DNA of 64,000 nucleotides from Paenibacillus mellifer (lineage in GTDB: Bacteria; Bacillota; Bacilli; Paenibacillales; Paenibacillaceae). The notes beneath the pieces were generated by a model. It saw only the letters and a list, made by a program, of their open reading frames with translations. It was not told the DNA's origin and made no database searches. How positions within the stretch are numbered: position 1 is the first letter of the stretch; each line of letters opens with the position of its first letter. Both the position numbers and the translations under genes were made by a program. The stretch covers positions 372,001 through 436,000 of the forward strand of contig NZ_JALPRK010000001.1 of assembly GCF_023195895.1 (NCBI RefSeq), given 5' to 3'. Positions 24,753 through 33,457 of the stretch are shown piece after piece.

Positions 24753-26567
24753 ATGGAGGAGCAGCAGGACACGAGGATGGGAGGGGGAAAACAGTTGCGA
24801 AACGGCTTTCATTCCATCAACCATCTTTTGTTTTTGCTGTTTCTTTTTTGCATGTCGGGCATTTTGCTGATTGTCAGCTTGCTTTACTATAACCGGACCA
24901 CCGAGCAATATCACGAGAAGATCAGCGACCTGTCGCAAAAAAACGTGGCTCAAACCGCCGGGCTGTTCAGCCTGCTGTACGAAGGGTACGACAGCTTGTC
25001 CAAGTCGATCACGAACAATTTCGAAATGATCCGCCTGCTGAACGAGAAAACCGACGAGCCAGCGATCGCTTATATTAATGAGCAATCGATTACGAACATT
25101 ATTGGGGCGATTTTTTATTCGCGCGACGATTTGGTAGGTATCCATGTCATCACCAACCGGGGGAAAATCTATAATTACGGCAACTCGATGAATGTGCTCG
25201 ATTCAAGCTATCCGAAGGAAGAATGGTATCAACAGCTTCGCGATTCATCGGGGAAGCTGGTGTGGCTGGGTGTGTATGCGCATTCACTGATCGATTTGAA
25301 CGAAGACAGTCCGGTATTTGCTTTTGGCAGGCAAATTTACGATTTGAATGAACACAAGCCGATCGGGGTTGCTCTCTTTGAGGTGAACCCCGGGCCTGTG
25401 CTGGATGCCTTAGATAATTTGAAGCTGGGCGAGCATAGCGAGGTCTATCTGATCAACCAGCAGAGTCAGGTCGTCTCGTCGCTGACCGAGCCGGTACCGG
25501 TGCTGCCAAACCTCCCCAAGCTGGAGTCGTCCCGCGATTTGGTGGTGGAGCAGAAGGACTCCGGAATTACGGTTGCGTCCCGTCTGCCTTTCTCCGACTG
25601 GTCGGTCGTCAGCATCACGCCGCGCCAAGATTTGAACGTCGAGCTGGTGGAGACGAAACGGTATTTGCTCATTGTGATCTCGATCCTGATCATCGTGTCC
25701 GCCGTCGTCGCAAGTCTGGTGTCCCGGACGTTCTCGAAGCCGCTAAAGCAGCTGATCCGCGAGATGAAACAGGTGGAGATCGGGAATTTTCGGGGGATGG
25801 TGAATGTCTCATCCTACCAGGAGATCAACATTCTCGTCGCTTCGTTTAACCGGATGGTTAGCCGGATCGAGGAGTTGATCGAGCGGGTCAAAGTCTCCTC
25901 GGTCAGCGAGAAAAATGCCGAGCTGCATGCACTGCAGTCGCAGGTGAACCCGCATTTTTTGTATAACACGCTGGACATGATTTACTGGCTGCTCGACGAG
26001 AAAGAGAACGACCGCCTAGGCGAGCTCATCTTGTCATTGTCTTCGATGTTCCGCTACAGCAGCGAGTGGAAAGACGGGGCCAAGGTTACGTTACGCGAAG
26101 AGCTGGAGCAGATTCATCATTATTTGACGATCATCTTGATCCGGCTGGAGGGCCGGCTGCGGGTGGAAACGTCGGTTGACGAGCGCTGGTTGGATATCCG
26201 GTTGCCGAAGATGACCGTTCAGCCGATCATCGAAAACGCCGTAAAATACGGACTCGAATCCTTGAAACGACAAGGCGTGCTTAAACTGTATACGCTGGAG
26301 GTCGGGGACGTGCTCAAGATCATCGTGGAGGACAACGGCAATGGGATGAATGCCGAGCGGCTGGCTTGGCTTAAACAGTCGTTGAACCGGCAAATCCCAA
26401 AAGAGTCGGGTACGGGCAGCAGCGGCATCGGCCTGCAGAACCTGCATCGCCGTATCCAGCACATGTTCGGCGAACGTTACGGTCTGGAGATCGAGAGCGT
26501 TCCCGATGAAGGAACCAAGGTAGCCGTCATGCTGCCGCTTCCTATGGAAGGAGACGTTTCAAAGTGA
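24753..26567 (+). CDS. Two-component sensor histidine kinase, YesM type
   Basis: The ~600-residue kinase has an N-terminal membrane helix (LLFLLFLFCMSGILLIVSLLYY), a ~260-residue extracytoplasmic Cache-like sensor, a second helix (LLIVISILIIVSAVVASLV), a HAMP domain, the His_kinase box LHALQSQVNPHFLYNTLD with phospho-His ~401, and HATPase_c motifs IIENAVKYGLESL, VEDNGNGM and GTGSSGIGLQNLHRRI. Start options are ATG 24753, ATG 24777 and TTG 24795; GGGAGGGGG at 24779-24787 best fits the TTG. It lies 36 bp after the permeases and overlaps the response regulator, so it likely senses the sugar and controls this importer. Confidence 0.93.
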   Translation: MEEQQDTRMGGGKQLRNGFHSINHLLFLLFLFCMSGILLIVSLLYYNRTTEQYHEKISDLSQKNVAQTAGLFSLLYEGYDSLSKSITNNFEMIRLLNEKTDEPAIAYINEQSITNIIGAIFYSRDDLVGIHVITNRGKIYNYGNSMNVLDSSYPKEEWYQQLRDSSGKLVWLGVYAHSLIDLNEDSPVFAFGRQIYDLNEHKPIGVALFEVNPGPVLDALDNLKLGEHSEVYLINQQSQVVSSLTEPVPVLPNLPKLESSRDLVVEQKDSGITVASRLPFSDWSVVSITPRQDLNVELVETKRYLLIVISILIIVSAVVASLVSRTFSKPLKQLIREMKQVEIGNFRGMVNVSSYQEINILVASFNRMVSRIEELIERVKVSSVSEKNAELHALQSQVNPHFLYNTLDMIYWLLDEKENDRLGELILSLSSMFRYSSEWKDGAKVTLREELEQIHHYLTIILIRLEGRLRVETSVDERWLDIRLPKMTVQPIIENAVKYGLESLKRQGVLKLYTLEVGDVLKIIVEDNGNGMNAERLAWLKQSLNRQIPKESGTGSSGIGLQNLHRRIQHMFGERYGLEIESVPDEGTKVAVMLPLPMEGDVSK

Positions 26568-27784
26568 ATATTCTGATTGCCGACGACGAACGGGCGATTC
26601 GCGAAGGGATCAAGCGGACGATCAAACGGATCTATCCGGAATATGCGGTGGATTTGGCGGAAGGTGCGGAAGATGCGGTCAAGCTGATGGGAGAGAAGCG
26701 ATTTGACATCGTGCTGACCGATATTTTGATGCCGGGGATGAACGGACTGGAATTCATGCGGATCTCCAAACGCAAGTTTCCTCAGGTCAAGTGGGTGGTC
26801 ATCTCGGCCCACAGCGAATTTGCCTACGCCCAAGAAGCGGTGCGGCTGGGGGCAAGAGATTACCTGCTGAAACCGATCGGGAAAACCCGGCTGCAGGAGA
26901 TTATCGGCACCCTGGCGGCGGAAATCCGCGAGGAGGGCGAGCTGATCAAGGAAGAGGAACTTTTGAAAGCCAATTTGAAATATTTGCGCGAAGGCGTGTT
27001 TCAGCGGCTGGCCTCCGGCCTGGACATCGGGAATCTGGACCTGACTCCGTTTATGGAGGACCATCTCAGTTTTTATTTGATGATGGTCCAGATGGATGCC
27101 GGGGACAAAAGCGTGCGGCTGGAGCATTTCATCGTGGAGAATGTGCTGTCCGAGCTGATCGAGCGGCATGGGCGGGGGTTTGTCGTCAGCTACGACCGCC
27201 AAAGTCTGCTGGGATTGATTACGCCGCGGGATCCGGAACGGATCGGCCAGTTTCAAGACGAAGTGAAGGCACACATGAAGCATTATTTGAAGGTGCCTTT
27301 CCAGATCGTCCACTCGGGCTTGAACAACGATTTCAAGGCCGTGCCGCAGGTGGTCATGCGCATGAAGCAGGCTTCCGATTCGCCGGTTACCTTGCTGGAT
27401 GCGCCGAAGGGCAGCGGGGAGAAAGCGATCGACGTCGCCTTGCAATTCATCAAGGAGCACTACAACGAGGATATTTCCCTGGAAAAGGTCGCTTCGATCG
27501 TCTATCTGAATCCGGCCTATTTCAGTCAGCTGTTCAAGCAGAAGGTTGGGCTCGGCTACAAGGAGTACGTCACCTCGCTCCGCCTGGAGCAAGCGAAGCA
27601 GCTGCTGCTGAACCCGAAGCTGAAGGTCGCGGAGATCGCCGAATACATTGGGTATCAGGACATGCGTCATTTTACGCAAATGTTCCGCAAGAAATATCAC
27701 GTGACGCCTAACGAATACCGCCAGCAGCAGAACATTAATATTTTGCTGGCCAGCGGCGGAACGAAGGAGTCGCAGGTGAAGTGA
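26564..27784 (+). CDS. Response regulator with AraC-type output, YesN-like
   Basis: The 406-residue protein has a receiver domain (acidic D7/D8, phospho-acceptor D53 in LTDILMPGMNG, K103 in LLKPIG), a middle region of ~170 residues, and a C-terminal AraC/XylS domain with two helix-turn-helix segments (EKVASIVYLNPAYFSQLFKQKVG and VAEIAEYIGYQDMRHFTQMFRKKY). It is shorter than the usual ~530 residues because the middle domain is reduced. GTG 26564 overlaps the kinase stop (GTGA) behind AAGGAGACG. It is the cognate partner of the kinase and presumably activates the upstream transporter operon. Confidence 0.94.
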   Translation: MNILIADDERAIREGIKRTIKRIYPEYAVDLAEGAEDAVKLMGEKRFDIVLTDILMPGMNGLEFMRISKRKFPQVKWVVISAHSEFAYAQEAVRLGARDYLLKPIGKTRLQEIIGTLAAEIREEGELIKEEELLKANLKYLREGVFQRLASGLDIGNLDLTPFMEDHLSFYLMMVQMDAGDKSVRLEHFIVENVLSELIERHGRGFVVSYDRQSLLGLITPRDPERIGQFQDEVKAHMKHYLKVPFQIVHSGLNNDFKAVPQVVMRMKQASDSPVTLLDAPKGSGEKAIDVALQFIKEHYNEDISLEKVASIVYLNPAYFSQLFKQKVGLGYKEYVTSLRLEQAKQLLLNPKLKVAEIAEYIGYQDMRHFTQMFRKKYHVTPNEYRQQQNINILLASGGTKESQVK

Positions 27785-27834
27785 CAAACGGGATTGCTAG
27801 GACTGTCGGGATTGCTGCTTTCGTGCTCTTGACC

Positions 27835-28023
27835 AAAAACCTGCAATTATACATCTTTTTTCGTGGAATAGACTGTCCTGGAGAAAAAGCCTGCAAAAAT
27901 ACAGTTTTTTTCGTGTCATAGATGGAAATCGGCCTGTTGGCCGCAAAAGCCTGCACTTTTGCAGGTTTTTTGCTTTTTAGGGGACCTTTGGCGGCAAAAG
28001 CCTGCACAATTGCAGGTTTTTCC
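27835..28023. repeat. Cluster of four CCTGCA...TGCAGG repeats with T-runs, ~50-60-bp period
   Basis: Units of the form AAAAGCCTGCA-N4-TGCAGGTTTTTT have their CCTGCA at 27840, 27890, 27950 and 28001 (spacings 50, 60, 51). The last two units have perfect 6-bp arms, while the first two keep only part of the right arm but share TTTTTTCGTG and ATAGA flanks. Each looks like a small terminator, so the cluster may also end transcription after the response regulator gene. No coding potential is seen in this 318-bp gap apart from the promoter at 28050. Confidence 0.8.
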
Positions 28024-28049
28024 TCATGCTAGGCGTGAGAGGCAGTTCA

Positions 28050-28078
28050 TTGACAGGAACGTATGTTCGTAATATAAT
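28050..28078 (+). promoter_or_regulatory. Consensus sigma-A promoter with an embedded LexA (SOS) box
   Basis: A perfect TTGACA (28050-28055) and TATAAT (28073-28078) are 17 bp apart. Between them GGAACGTATGTTCG (28056-28069) matches the Bacillus LexA/DinR box CGAAC-N4-GTTCG at all but the first base. A repressor bound there would block RNA polymerase, so the downstream DNA-repair-like pair should be induced by DNA damage. Confidence 0.8.
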
Positions 28079-28102
28079 GCAGCCAAAAGGGAGGCTGCAG
28101 GA

Positions 28103-29428
28103 ATGAATCTATATGACAAGCTGACTATTTTGACGGATTCAGCCAAATACGATGTATCGTGTTCTTCTAGCGGCGTCGAACGGGGAAGTGGGGGGAGCGG
28201 CGACAGCCGGACGGTGGGGAATACCGTGGCCTGCGGGATCTGCCACAGCTTTGCTGCCGACGGACGCTGCATCTCACTACTCAAGCTGCTGATGACAAAC
28301 GCCTGCATTTATGATTGTAAATATTGCGTCAATCGCCGCTCGAACGACACGCGCCGTGCCGCGTTTACACCGGAAGAGCTGGCGGAACTGACGATACATT
28401 TCTACCGCCGCAATTACATCGAGGGCTTGTTTCTCAGCTCGGGGATCATGCGCAGCCCGGATTATACCACGGAGCAGCTAATCCGGACGCTGGAGCTGCT
28501 GAGGAAGCAATATGGATTTGCCGGGTATATCCACGTGAAGGCGATTCCCGGCGCCGCCCCCGCGCTGATCGCCCGGTTGGGGCTGCTTGCGGATCGGATG
28601 AGCGTGAATATTGAGCTGCCCTCCCAGAACAGCTTGCTTCAGCTTGCGCCGGATAAGAGCAAGGAGGCGATTCTGAAGCCGATGCGCGCCATTCGGCAAG
28701 GCATCCGCGAGAACGGTACTGAGCTCGTGAAATACCGCCATGCCCCCCGGTTTGTGCCCGGCGGACAAAGTACCCAGCTCATCATCGGCGCTACGCCGGA
28801 CAGCGATCTAAGCATCTTGAATTTGACGGAGGCGCTGTACCGCAAATATGAGTTGAAGCGGGTGTATTATTCCGCCTATACGCCGGTGGCGGAGCATACG
28901 CTGTTGCCGTCGCTGGACACCAAGCCCCCGCTGCTGCGGGAGCACCGCTTGTATCAAGCAGACTGGCTGCTGCGTTTCTACGGCTTTGAAGCCAAGGAAC
29001 TGCTCGATGAACGGACGCCGAATTTTAATTTATTCATGGATCCGAAATGCCATTGGGCCGTCCAGCACATCGATCGTTTTCCGGTGGAGGTCAATACGGC
29101 TCCTTATGAAACGCTGCTGCGTGTCCCCGGGATCGGCATACGCAGCGCTAAACGGATCGTGGCGGCGCGGCGAACGGGGCGGCTTGATTTTCATGGATTA
29201 AAGAAGCTGGGTGTCGTGCTGAAGCGGGCGCAATACTTCCTCACTTGTTCTGGCCGTCGGCTGGAAGGGTTGAAAGTGAACGAGAGTACAATTCTTAGAT
29301 CCTTGCTTTCTCGCAAGGAAATGGACCTGTACCTGCCACAGCCGAAGGCGGAGCAGCTGTCGTTGTTCTCCGACGAGGAGTTAGCGGGGACAGCGGGAAG
29401 GGAGCTCGGCGCATGGCTGCTTGGATGA
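28103..29428 (+). CDS. Putative DNA modification/repair radical SAM protein (TIGR03916-like)
   Basis: The 441-residue protein has the radical-SAM cluster motif in NACIYDCKYCVNRR (Cys-x3-Cys-x2-Cys, ~residues 72-79), a preceding conserved CGICHSFAADGRCISLLK, and a C-terminal helix-hairpin-helix LLRVPGIGIRSAKRIVAARR (~335-355) that suggests DNA binding. This is the family usually found linked to a uracil-DNA-glycosylase-like partner (TIGR03915). AAAGGGAGG precedes the ATG. It overlaps the next gene by 16 bp. The LexA box in its promoter supports a role in DNA repair; the lesion and chemistry are unknown. Confidence 0.9.
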   Translation: MNLYDKLTILTDSAKYDVSCSSSGVERGSGGSGDSRTVGNTVACGICHSFAADGRCISLLKLLMTNACIYDCKYCVNRRSNDTRRAAFTPEELAELTIHFYRRNYIEGLFLSSGIMRSPDYTTEQLIRTLELLRKQYGFAGYIHVKAIPGAAPALIARLGLLADRMSVNIELPSQNSLLQLAPDKSKEAILKPMRAIRQGIRENGTELVKYRHAPRFVPGGQSTQLIIGATPDSDLSILNLTEALYRKYELKRVYYSAYTPVAEHTLLPSLDTKPPLLREHRLYQADWLLRFYGFEAKELLDERTPNFNLFMDPKCHWAVQHIDRFPVEVNTAPYETLLRVPGIGIRSAKRIVAARRTGRLDFHGLKKLGVVLKRAQYFLTCSGRRLEGLKVNESTILRSLLSRKEMDLYLPQPKAEQLSLFSDEELAGTAGRELGAWLLG

Positions 29429-30183
29429 AGGGAGCGGCTTACGCTTATGACGGGAGCTTCGACGGCCTGCTTAGCTGTGTATTCGAAAGCTATGAACGCA
29501 AGGAAGAACTGGTCGATCTTCGAGCTGACGATGACCCGCAAGTGAAGTTATTTGAGTCGAGGTGGGTGGAGACCTCACCTGAGAAGGCGTCCAGGGTCTA
29601 CAGCGCCATCAGGCGGAGCATCTCGCAGGACGCCCAGGAGCTCGTCCGCCGTGGGTTCCTGACTTGCGAGCCGCAGAAGGATTTGCTGATCTACCGCTTC
29701 CTGCGGCTTGGATTCCGGCATGGGCGGGCGGTTATGGATATGCTGACCGAGACGACGGTGCATCGGCTGCGCAAAGCCGTAAGACATTTGAATACGGAAA
29801 GTCACGCTTTGATGGGTTTTGTCCGTTTCTCGGTATACGGCGATGTGCTCGTTTCGGTGATTGAACCCAAGAACCGCGTGTTGCCGATCTTAGCCCCGCA
29901 TTTTAGCAACCGTTATCGGCAGGAGGCGTTTCTGATCTACGATCAAACTCATCGTCAGGCGCTGATCCACCGCCCGAAGGAGGCGACTCCGGATCGGACG
30001 GGAATCGTGGATCTCGATGAGCTCGTCCTGCCGGAAGTGGGGGAGCAGGAACGGGTGTACCGCCGGTTGTGGAAGCAATTTTACGACACCGTGGCGATCC
30101 GGGAACGGCTGAATCCGCGGGCGCAAATGTCGCATATGCCCAAGCGATACTGGGCGCAGTTGACCGAAATGCGGGAGGATTGA
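29413..30183 (+). CDS. TIGR03915 family putative DNA repair protein (DUF4130)
   Basis: The 256-residue protein matches the DUF4130 family that accompanies the radical SAM partner upstream: YAYDGSFDGLLSCVFESYERKE at the N-terminus, RFLRLGFRHGRAVMDMLTE near residue 97, HALMGFVRFSVYGDVLVSVIEPKN near 140 and the C-terminal RAQMSHMPKRYWAQLTEM. In other genomes these two genes are linked to, or fused with, a uracil-DNA glycosylase domain; none is seen here. The 16-bp overlap and shared LexA-box promoter indicate joint SOS expression. Molecular activity is not established. Confidence 0.88.
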   Translation: MAAWMKGAAYAYDGSFDGLLSCVFESYERKEELVDLRADDDPQVKLFESRWVETSPEKASRVYSAIRRSISQDAQELVRRGFLTCEPQKDLLIYRFLRLGFRHGRAVMDMLTETTVHRLRKAVRHLNTESHALMGFVRFSVYGDVLVSVIEPKNRVLPILAPHFSNRYRQEAFLIYDQTHRQALIHRPKEATPDRTGIVDLDELVLPEVGEQERVYRRLWKQFYDTVAIRERLNPRAQMSHMPKRYWAQLTEMRED

Positions 30184-30231
30184 ACATTCTGGTACAATGG
30201 GGAGATAAGGACAAGAGAGGATGTCACTAGA

Positions 30232-31200
30232 TTGAACCCAAGCTACAATTTGAATTCATCCCCCATCACGTATTTTTATCCTTTTGCCAGCCATGAGAGC
30301 GAGCGGGAGCTCTGTCTGATGGAGCAACGCGCCCTGTTCGGGCAGGCTTCAGAGGGAGCGGCCTATTTGGAAAGCCCGCTCCGGCTGCCGCCCAATCGCA
30401 GTCCGTTCGTACAGCTGCGGTTAGATGTTTTGTTTACCGCGCCTACTTTGGCTGAGCTTGGTGAACTGGCGTCGCTGCTGGAATTGGAGGGCTATACCTT
30501 CAAGGTCCGTTATCTCAAAAGTGGACAGCGGCAAACCTATGAAGGAGAGCGTGAGGCCGAGCGCCGGATAGGTGCCCGGATTCGCGGCATCGCGGAGATG
30601 CGCGAGCCTGAAGTGACCTTGGGACTGCTGGCGCGGCAGGACGACTGGGTACTGGGGATTTGCCGCATCTCCGAACCGGTCTGGCTTGCGCACAAGGAGA
30701 AGCCAAATAACTATTCCACCGGGTTAACGACGGTGGTGGCTCGGGCGCTGGCCAATATTGCCGTGCCCAACCCGGAAGGCAAACGAGTGATCGACCCGTG
30801 CTGCGGGATGGGAAATGTGCTGATCGAAGCGTTGTCGATGGGGATCGACATCGTTGGGCGGGATATCAATCCTGTTGCAATCCGCGGAGCAAGAAGCAAT
30901 CTGCGTCACTTCGGTTATGAGGATACAGCAATCGTGAAAATCGGCGATTTGAACGAGCTGGACGGGGAGTACGACGCTGCGATCGTCGATCTTCCCTACA
31001 ATTTGTGCTCGGTGCTGCCTGCTGTGGAGCGGCGGCGGATGCTGGACAATGTAAGGCGAATCTCGACAAGAACGGTGATCGTCTCCACCGAGCCGCTGGA
31101 GCAAGATATGACTGAAGCGGGATTGATTGTTACGGATCGCTGTACCGTTAGCAAAGGCCATTTTGTCCGAAAAGTATGGGTGGTTAACAGGGAAAGGTAA
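30232..31200 (+). CDS. TRM11-like RNA methyltransferase
   Basis: This 322-residue SAM-dependent methyltransferase has a THUMP-like N-terminal half and a C-terminal Rossmann domain with motif I VIDPCCGMGNVLIEAL (~185), DINPVAIRGARSNLRHFG (~212) and the catalytic D-L-P-Y-N (~252), the DPPY-type motif of N2-guanosine methyltransferases. The family modifies tRNA guanosine; exact position is not assigned. The start is TTG 30232, with AGAGAGG at 30214-30220; the ATG at 30221 is followed directly by a stop. It has its own short gap after the repair pair and ends in a terminator. Confidence 0.87.
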   Translation: MNPSYNLNSSPITYFYPFASHESERELCLMEQRALFGQASEGAAYLESPLRLPPNRSPFVQLRLDVLFTAPTLAELGELASLLELEGYTFKVRYLKSGQRQTYEGEREAERRIGARIRGIAEMREPEVTLGLLARQDDWVLGICRISEPVWLAHKEKPNNYSTGLTTVVARALANIAVPNPEGKRVIDPCCGMGNVLIEALSMGIDIVGRDINPVAIRGARSNLRHFGYEDTAIVKIGDLNELDGEYDAAIVDLPYNLCSVLPAVERRRMLDNVRRISTRTVIVSTEPLEQDMTEAGLIVTDRCTVSKGHFVRKVWVVNRER

Positions 31201-31227
31201 CGTAGTGTGTTACCCTCCTCTTTTTTA
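31196..31227 (+). terminator. Terminator overlapping the TRM11-like stop codon
   Basis: GGTAAC (31196-31201) and GTTACC (31209-31214) form a short stem followed by CTCCTCTTTTTTA. The left arm contains the TAA stop codon. Confidence 0.7.
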
Positions 31228-31282
31228 TTTATAGAAATCCGTCGATTTTTTGCACAGGGGCTCGAAATCCCCAATTTTTCCC

Positions 31283-31311
31283 TTTCTATGACTCTGGTCC
31301 TATTCTATAAT
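31283..31311 (+). promoter_or_regulatory. Candidate promoter for the chemoreceptor-like gene
   Basis: A perfect TATAAT (31306-31311) has a weak TTTCTA (31283-31288) 17 bp upstream. No sigma-D type (TAAA/GCCGATAT) promoter is seen. The leader is about 25 nt. Confidence 0.5.
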
Positions 31312-31342
31312 GTTAGAAAAATTTACATATAGGGGTGGGGAC

Positions 31343-32917
31343 ATGGATCGACTTCGTTGGTTGGGAAAATACGCCGCGTGGTTTGGGGCGGGATTGGCGG
31401 TGCTTCTTGCGGTTTATGTGATAGGGGCGAAGACGCCGTGGTACATCACGGTTCTGACGTTACTGATGCTTCTCTGCTGGGGATACTCGATGCTGCAGGC
31501 GGGAACCAGGGAGTCTGCACGCTGGAGTAGGTTGCTGGGAAACAAGCCGATTGCGTTAGGGGCCGGCGAACATCAGCGGGACGAGGTTGATTGGACGGCG
31601 GTCGTCAATGAATCGCTGGTGGCAGCGGATCGGCTGCAGGCGGCGGTCAGCGAAGTGAGCGGTAGCCTTGAGCAGCTGCAAAGATTAGCCGATGTGGCAG
31701 CGGCGGAAGATTTGAAGCTGAAGCACAGCAGCGAGCGTTCGCTGGAACAGGTACAGGAGAGCTTGGCAGCGATGGAAGAGGTAGCTGCATCAGCTTCCCA
31801 AATCCATGACGCCGCGGAGCATCTCCTTCGCCGCAGCGAGCACACCCGGGCCGAAGCGGTGCGTATGGCCGGGGCGCTTGAAACGGCGGATGGCACGATC
31901 CGTTCGTTGGCCGACTCCCAGGAATCGATTGCCGAGCCGATGGAGGAGTTGGAGACCAATACGCGCAAGCTGGGCACGTTGTACCGGAGTCTGGAGGAGA
32001 TTGCCGGGGAGGTGGCTTTACTGGCGCTAAATGCCTCGATCGAAGCGGCTCGCTTAGGTGACCAGGGCAAAGGGTTCGATGTGGTAGCCGTGCGCATGCG
32101 CCAACTGGCGGACCAAAGTACCGAGGCAATCAGTCGCTCTGCGCCGTTATTCCGGCAGATCACTGCGGACGTTGACCGCGTGAAGTCTACGTTAAAAGGA
32201 AGTCGGGATTCGGCGATGGAGGGCATTACCCTCATGAAGCGAATGGGGGAGGATATCCGTTTCATTGCAGAGGAAGTGGCTGGGGTGAACGGGCTGGTTG
32301 CGGAGACGGGGCAGCGCAGCCGGGAGCAAGCTGAAATGACGCGTAACATGGAGGCCATGCTGGGTGAGGTCCATGAAGCTCTGAACCGGAGTATTATTCA
32401 TGTGGAGGGCGCGCTGACTCGAATGGAGTCCGAACGCGAGCATATTGCCAAGTTGCAGACGGTGGTCGTGGGACTCGACCGGGCGCAAGGCGAGCTGATG
32501 GTTTCGCTTAACTCGGTGTATTCGGGGGCGGATGCTGCCGCTGAAGGTGAGGATACGGTGGCGTTGGGGCAGGTGTATGCCCGGAAGCTGCTTCAAGCAG
32601 CCGATCAGCCACAGTTCCTGGCGATGGAACCGGCTGGACACCGAGCGGCATTGGAAGAGCTCTTGACCGCGGAACCCGGCCTGGAGGCAGCTTGGTCCAA
32701 CCGCGAGGATGGATCCTTTGTCGTTTCCATTCCGGAGGCCGGCCTGCTGAACGCCAAAGGCCGGGATTGGTTCCGCCGTGCGCTTGCCGGGGAGACAGTC
32801 ATCTCTGAGGTGTATATCTCGGCAATTACGAAACGGCGGTGTATGACGCTGGCCGTACCCATCCGCCGCGGAGGCGAAGCGATCGGCGTCCTGGGAGCTG
32901 ATTTGTCTCTGGAGTGA
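31343..32917 (+). CDS. Methyl-accepting chemotaxis-like protein with C-terminal Cache-like domain
   Basis: The 524-residue protein begins with two adjacent membrane helices (WFGAGLAVLLAVYVIGA; YITVLTLLMLLCWGYSM), continues with a long coiled-coil and the MCP-type signalling core LALNASIEAARLGDQGKGFDVVAVRMRQLADQSTEA (~225-260), and ends with a ~100-residue domain whose last part (GRDWFRRALAGETVISEVYISAITKRRCMTLAVPIRR...GVLGADLSL) looks like a Cache/PDC sensor. With this topology the sensor would be cytosolic, the reverse of ordinary receptors. ATG 31343 has GGGGTGGGG upstream. The hairpin-tip residues are altered (KGFDVVAVRMRQLAD), so coupling to CheA/CheW is uncertain. Confidence 0.82.
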   Translation: MDRLRWLGKYAAWFGAGLAVLLAVYVIGAKTPWYITVLTLLMLLCWGYSMLQAGTRESARWSRLLGNKPIALGAGEHQRDEVDWTAVVNESLVAADRLQAAVSEVSGSLEQLQRLADVAAAEDLKLKHSSERSLEQVQESLAAMEEVAASASQIHDAAEHLLRRSEHTRAEAVRMAGALETADGTIRSLADSQESIAEPMEELETNTRKLGTLYRSLEEIAGEVALLALNASIEAARLGDQGKGFDVVAVRMRQLADQSTEAISRSAPLFRQITADVDRVKSTLKGSRDSAMEGITLMKRMGEDIRFIAEEVAGVNGLVAETGQRSREQAEMTRNMEAMLGEVHEALNRSIIHVEGALTRMESEREHIAKLQTVVVGLDRAQGELMVSLNSVYSGADAAAEGEDTVALGQVYARKLLQAADQPQFLAMEPAGHRAALEELLTAEPGLEAAWSNREDGSFVVSIPEAGLLNAKGRDWFRRALAGETVISEVYISAITKRRCMTLAVPIRRGGEAIGVLGADLSLE

Positions 32918-32947
32918 AGTCGAATTCATGGCGAAATGGATTAGATA

Positions 32948-32976
32948 TTGTCAGTAGCCCTCTTTTCCCCTATAAT
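32948..32976 (+). promoter_or_regulatory. Sigma-A promoter for the btuFCD-cob operon
   Basis: TTGTCA (32948-32953) and perfect TATAAT (32971-32976) are 17 bp apart, about 40 bp before the cobalamin riboswitch. Confidence 0.75.
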
Positions 32977-33017
32977 CCAATAGAGAAGAAAGCCTTAAGA
33001 CAAGCGTACAAATTGTG

Positions 33018-33202
33018 CCCGTAGGTCCTGAAGCAACGGTGAAGAACGCCGTGCCGCTTCGGGTTAAAAGGGAAGCCGGTGCAAATCCGGCACGGTCCCG
33101 CCACTGTAAACAGGGACGAGCTCATGATGCCACTGTCGCTCGCGAGGGAGATGGGAAGGCGAGCTTTCGTCAATACCTGGAAGTCAGGAGACCTGCCACG
33201 GG
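33018..33202 (+). ncRNA. Cobalamin (AdoCbl) riboswitch
   Basis: The element has the conserved core: GGTTAAAAGGGAAGCCGG, GTGCAAATCCGGCACGG, CCCGCCACTGTAA (B12-box partner) and the B12 box AGTCAGGAGACCTGCC at about 33182-33197, closed by CCCGT (33018-33022) pairing with ACGGG (33198-33202). It precedes btuFCD and the cob salvage genes. Ligand binding would favour the terminator at 33317-33345 and shut the operon off when cobalamin is plentiful. Confidence 0.96.
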
Positions 33203-33316
33203 AAATCAAGACGGTCCTTCGAGGAAAGGATAACGTTCTGCCAAGAATATCATGGCTTGGCGCCGGACTGTGGAGCATTTTCCCTTCGTCGGCGCGCAGC
33301 ATGACTTTGTAGACGT

Positions 33317-33345
33317 AACCCCATCCGCCAGGATTGGGGTTTTTC
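33317..33345 (+). terminator. Riboswitch-controlled terminator
   Basis: AACCCCATCC-GCCA-GGATTGGGGTT stem followed by TTTTCTTT, about 115 nt after the aptamer and 110 nt before btuF. This is the expected expression platform. The ~110 bp after it contain no other feature I can support. Confidence 0.82.
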
Positions 33346-33457
33346 TTTGTTGCCGGGATGGTGTTCGCCTGGACTTGAAGTCCGGCTGCACGACGTACCG
33401 CTGAAGCACGAGGCGATTCTTTACCAACGGGAATGAACAAAAAGGGGAGATTTGGAG

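Noticed and set aside
26477..27787. 436-codon frame antisense to the response regulator
   Set aside because: Covers a fully conserved gene on the plus strand, with no domain or start signal of its own.
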